A DNA stretch of 35,657 bases, taken from NCBI RefSeq assembly GCF_001598815.1, contig NZ_BCZQ01000040.1:1-35657 (forward strand). Reading direction: 5' to 3'. The stretch's first letter is position 1, and each line of letters starts with the position of its first letter. Below, in pieces: positions 35,034-35,657 of this stretch. Under the pieces are notes generated by a model. It was not told the origin of the DNA. It searched no databases and was given only the letters and a program-made list of their open reading frames with translations. Origin of the DNA: Sphingopyxis terrae subsp. terrae NBRC 15098 (lineage in GTDB: Bacteria; Pseudomonadota; Alphaproteobacteria; Sphingomonadales; Sphingomonadaceae). The translations under genes and the position numbers were made by a program.

Positions 35034-35657
35034 ATGGCCTATCGCAAGGGACAAAGCGGCGGAGTGTCGCCTGCTACCCGTATCACCCAGGAAATCATCG
35101 CACGCCTCGAGTCCGGCACGAAGCCGTGGATCAAGCCATGGCGCGGTTTGCCAGTCTCGCGTCCATTGCGGGCGTGCGGCATCCCTTATCGCGGCATGAA
35201 TGTATTCTGGCTCTGGATGGTTGCCGACATGTGCGGTTACGCCTCGCCGTTCTGGATGACCTACAATCAGGCCAAAGAACTGGGCGCACAGGTGCGCAAG
35301 GGTGAAAAATCCACCATCGCCATCTTCTACAAGAGCTACACCAAGAAAGTCGAAGCCCCCGACACCGGCGAAAAAACCGACGAAAGTCGTCGCGTGTTGA
35401 AGGCCTATCCGGTTTTCAATGCTGATCAGGTCGAAGGTCTGCCCGAGCGTTTCCATCCCGCCGCGACGCTTGAGGTGGTGGAGCCCGAGGGCCGTCAGGC
35501 TGAACTCGACTCATTCTTTGCCCGTATTCCGGCCGTGCTGCGGCATCAGGGCGACGAAGCCTATTATGAGCCAGTGGCTGACCGGGTGACAATGCCGCCT
35601 GCGCATCTCTTCTCGGGCTTCGACCACTATTACGCGACGCTCGCGCACGAGCTGTCG
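35034..35657 (+). CDS. ArdC-like antirestriction protein, N-terminal part (cut by window end)
   Basis: The first 208 residues are present and in frame with no stop. The N-terminal domain matches ArdC: RITQEIIARLESGTKPWIKPW, then PYRGMNVFWLW and NQAKELGAQVRKGEKSTIAIFY, a single-stranded DNA-binding fold. A linker leads to the zinc metallopeptidase-like domain, whose HExxH motif begins at the right edge (LAHELS). ArdC-type proteins on plasmids protect incoming single-stranded DNA or block restriction in new hosts. CAGGAG lies 7 bases before the ATG. Being partial is due to the window, not to truncation of the gene. Confidence 0.85.
   Translation, partial: MAYRKGQSGGVSPATRITQEIIARLESGTKPWIKPWRGLPVSRPLRACGIPYRGMNVFWLWMVADMCGYASPFWMTYNQAKELGAQVRKGEKSTIAIFYKSYTKKVEAPDTGEKTDESRRVLKAYPVFNADQVEGLPERFHPAATLEVVEPEGRQAELDSFFARIPAVLRHQGDEAYYEPVADRVTMPPAHLFSGFDHYYATLAHELS

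Larger units (their letters stand above)
23272..35657 (+). mobile_element. Integrated mobile element (left end; right end beyond the window)
   Basis: The element starts at the tRNA-derived core and carries, in order, a tyrosine integrase, a DUF5818-like protein, a lytic transglycosylase, a toprim protein, a methyltransferase-helicase fusion, a RES toxin-antitoxin pair, an unknown gene, a ParB-like protein and an ArdC-like protein. This is the replication, stability and antirestriction block seen on alphaproteobacterial plasmids and conjugative elements. No conjugation (tra/virB/relaxase) genes are visible before the window ends, so mobility by conjugation is not shown. The distal copy of the tRNA 3' half should mark the other end. 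Confidence 0.8.

Overview
The window looks like a chromosome segment of a GC-rich sphingomonad alphaproteobacterium, perhaps Sphingopyxis or a close relative. The evidence is the high GC content, several small proteins of sphingomonad type, and a DcaP-type porin with an MHS transporter beside acetyl- and propionyl-CoA synthetase genes. Genus assignment is inference. About two thirds (1 to about 22.4 kb) reads as ordinary chromosome. The last 12.4 kb (from 23272 to the right edge) is an integrated mobile element whose far end lies outside the window.

Bases 453-9030 form a same-strand run: a conserved unknown protein, a HAD-IIB enzyme resembling eukaryotic-type phosphomannomutase, a large glycosyltransferase 4 fused to a second helical domain, a GH130-family mannoside phosphorylase or mannosidase, a KatE-type catalase and an FAD amine oxidoreductase. 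The first four suggest a mannoside made by the glycosyltransferase and recycled through mannose 1-phosphate. Bases 9038-10120 hold four small minus-strand genes (one a solitary ParS-like antitoxin-domain protein), followed by tRNA-Thr(CGT).

Bases 10676-22413 are a short-chain carboxylate module. A GNAT acetyltransferase and propionyl-CoA synthetase (prpE) form one operon. A porin and an MHS-family transporter form a second, ended by a strong terminator. Divergent from the porin lie acetyl-CoA synthetase (acs) and, overlapping it, a LuxR-type response regulator. Convergent with that is a symporter-histidine kinase hybrid. This matches the CrbS/CrbR (MxtR/ErdR) logic, in which a transporter-like kinase and a LuxR regulator control acs. 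A perfect 8-2-8 palindrome sits midway between the porin and acs starts and is the obvious candidate operator.

From 22414 the DNA changes. A Fic-family 3' fragment without its catalytic part is followed by the 3' half of a CAT-anticodon (Met) tRNA gene, lacking its 5' half, with its own terminator, and then a P4-type tyrosine integrase. To the right come a DUF5818-like protein, a VirB1-like lytic transglycosylase, a toprim/primase-like protein, a 1,412-residue methyltransferase-strawberry notch helicase fusion, an Xre/ParS-RES toxin-antitoxin pair, an unknown AT-richer gene, a long ParB-like protein and the start of an ArdC-like antirestriction protein. This gene order suits a plasmid-derived integrative (probably conjugative) element. 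The orphan tRNA half beside the integrase suggests tandem insertion or past deletion at a tRNA-Met attachment site.
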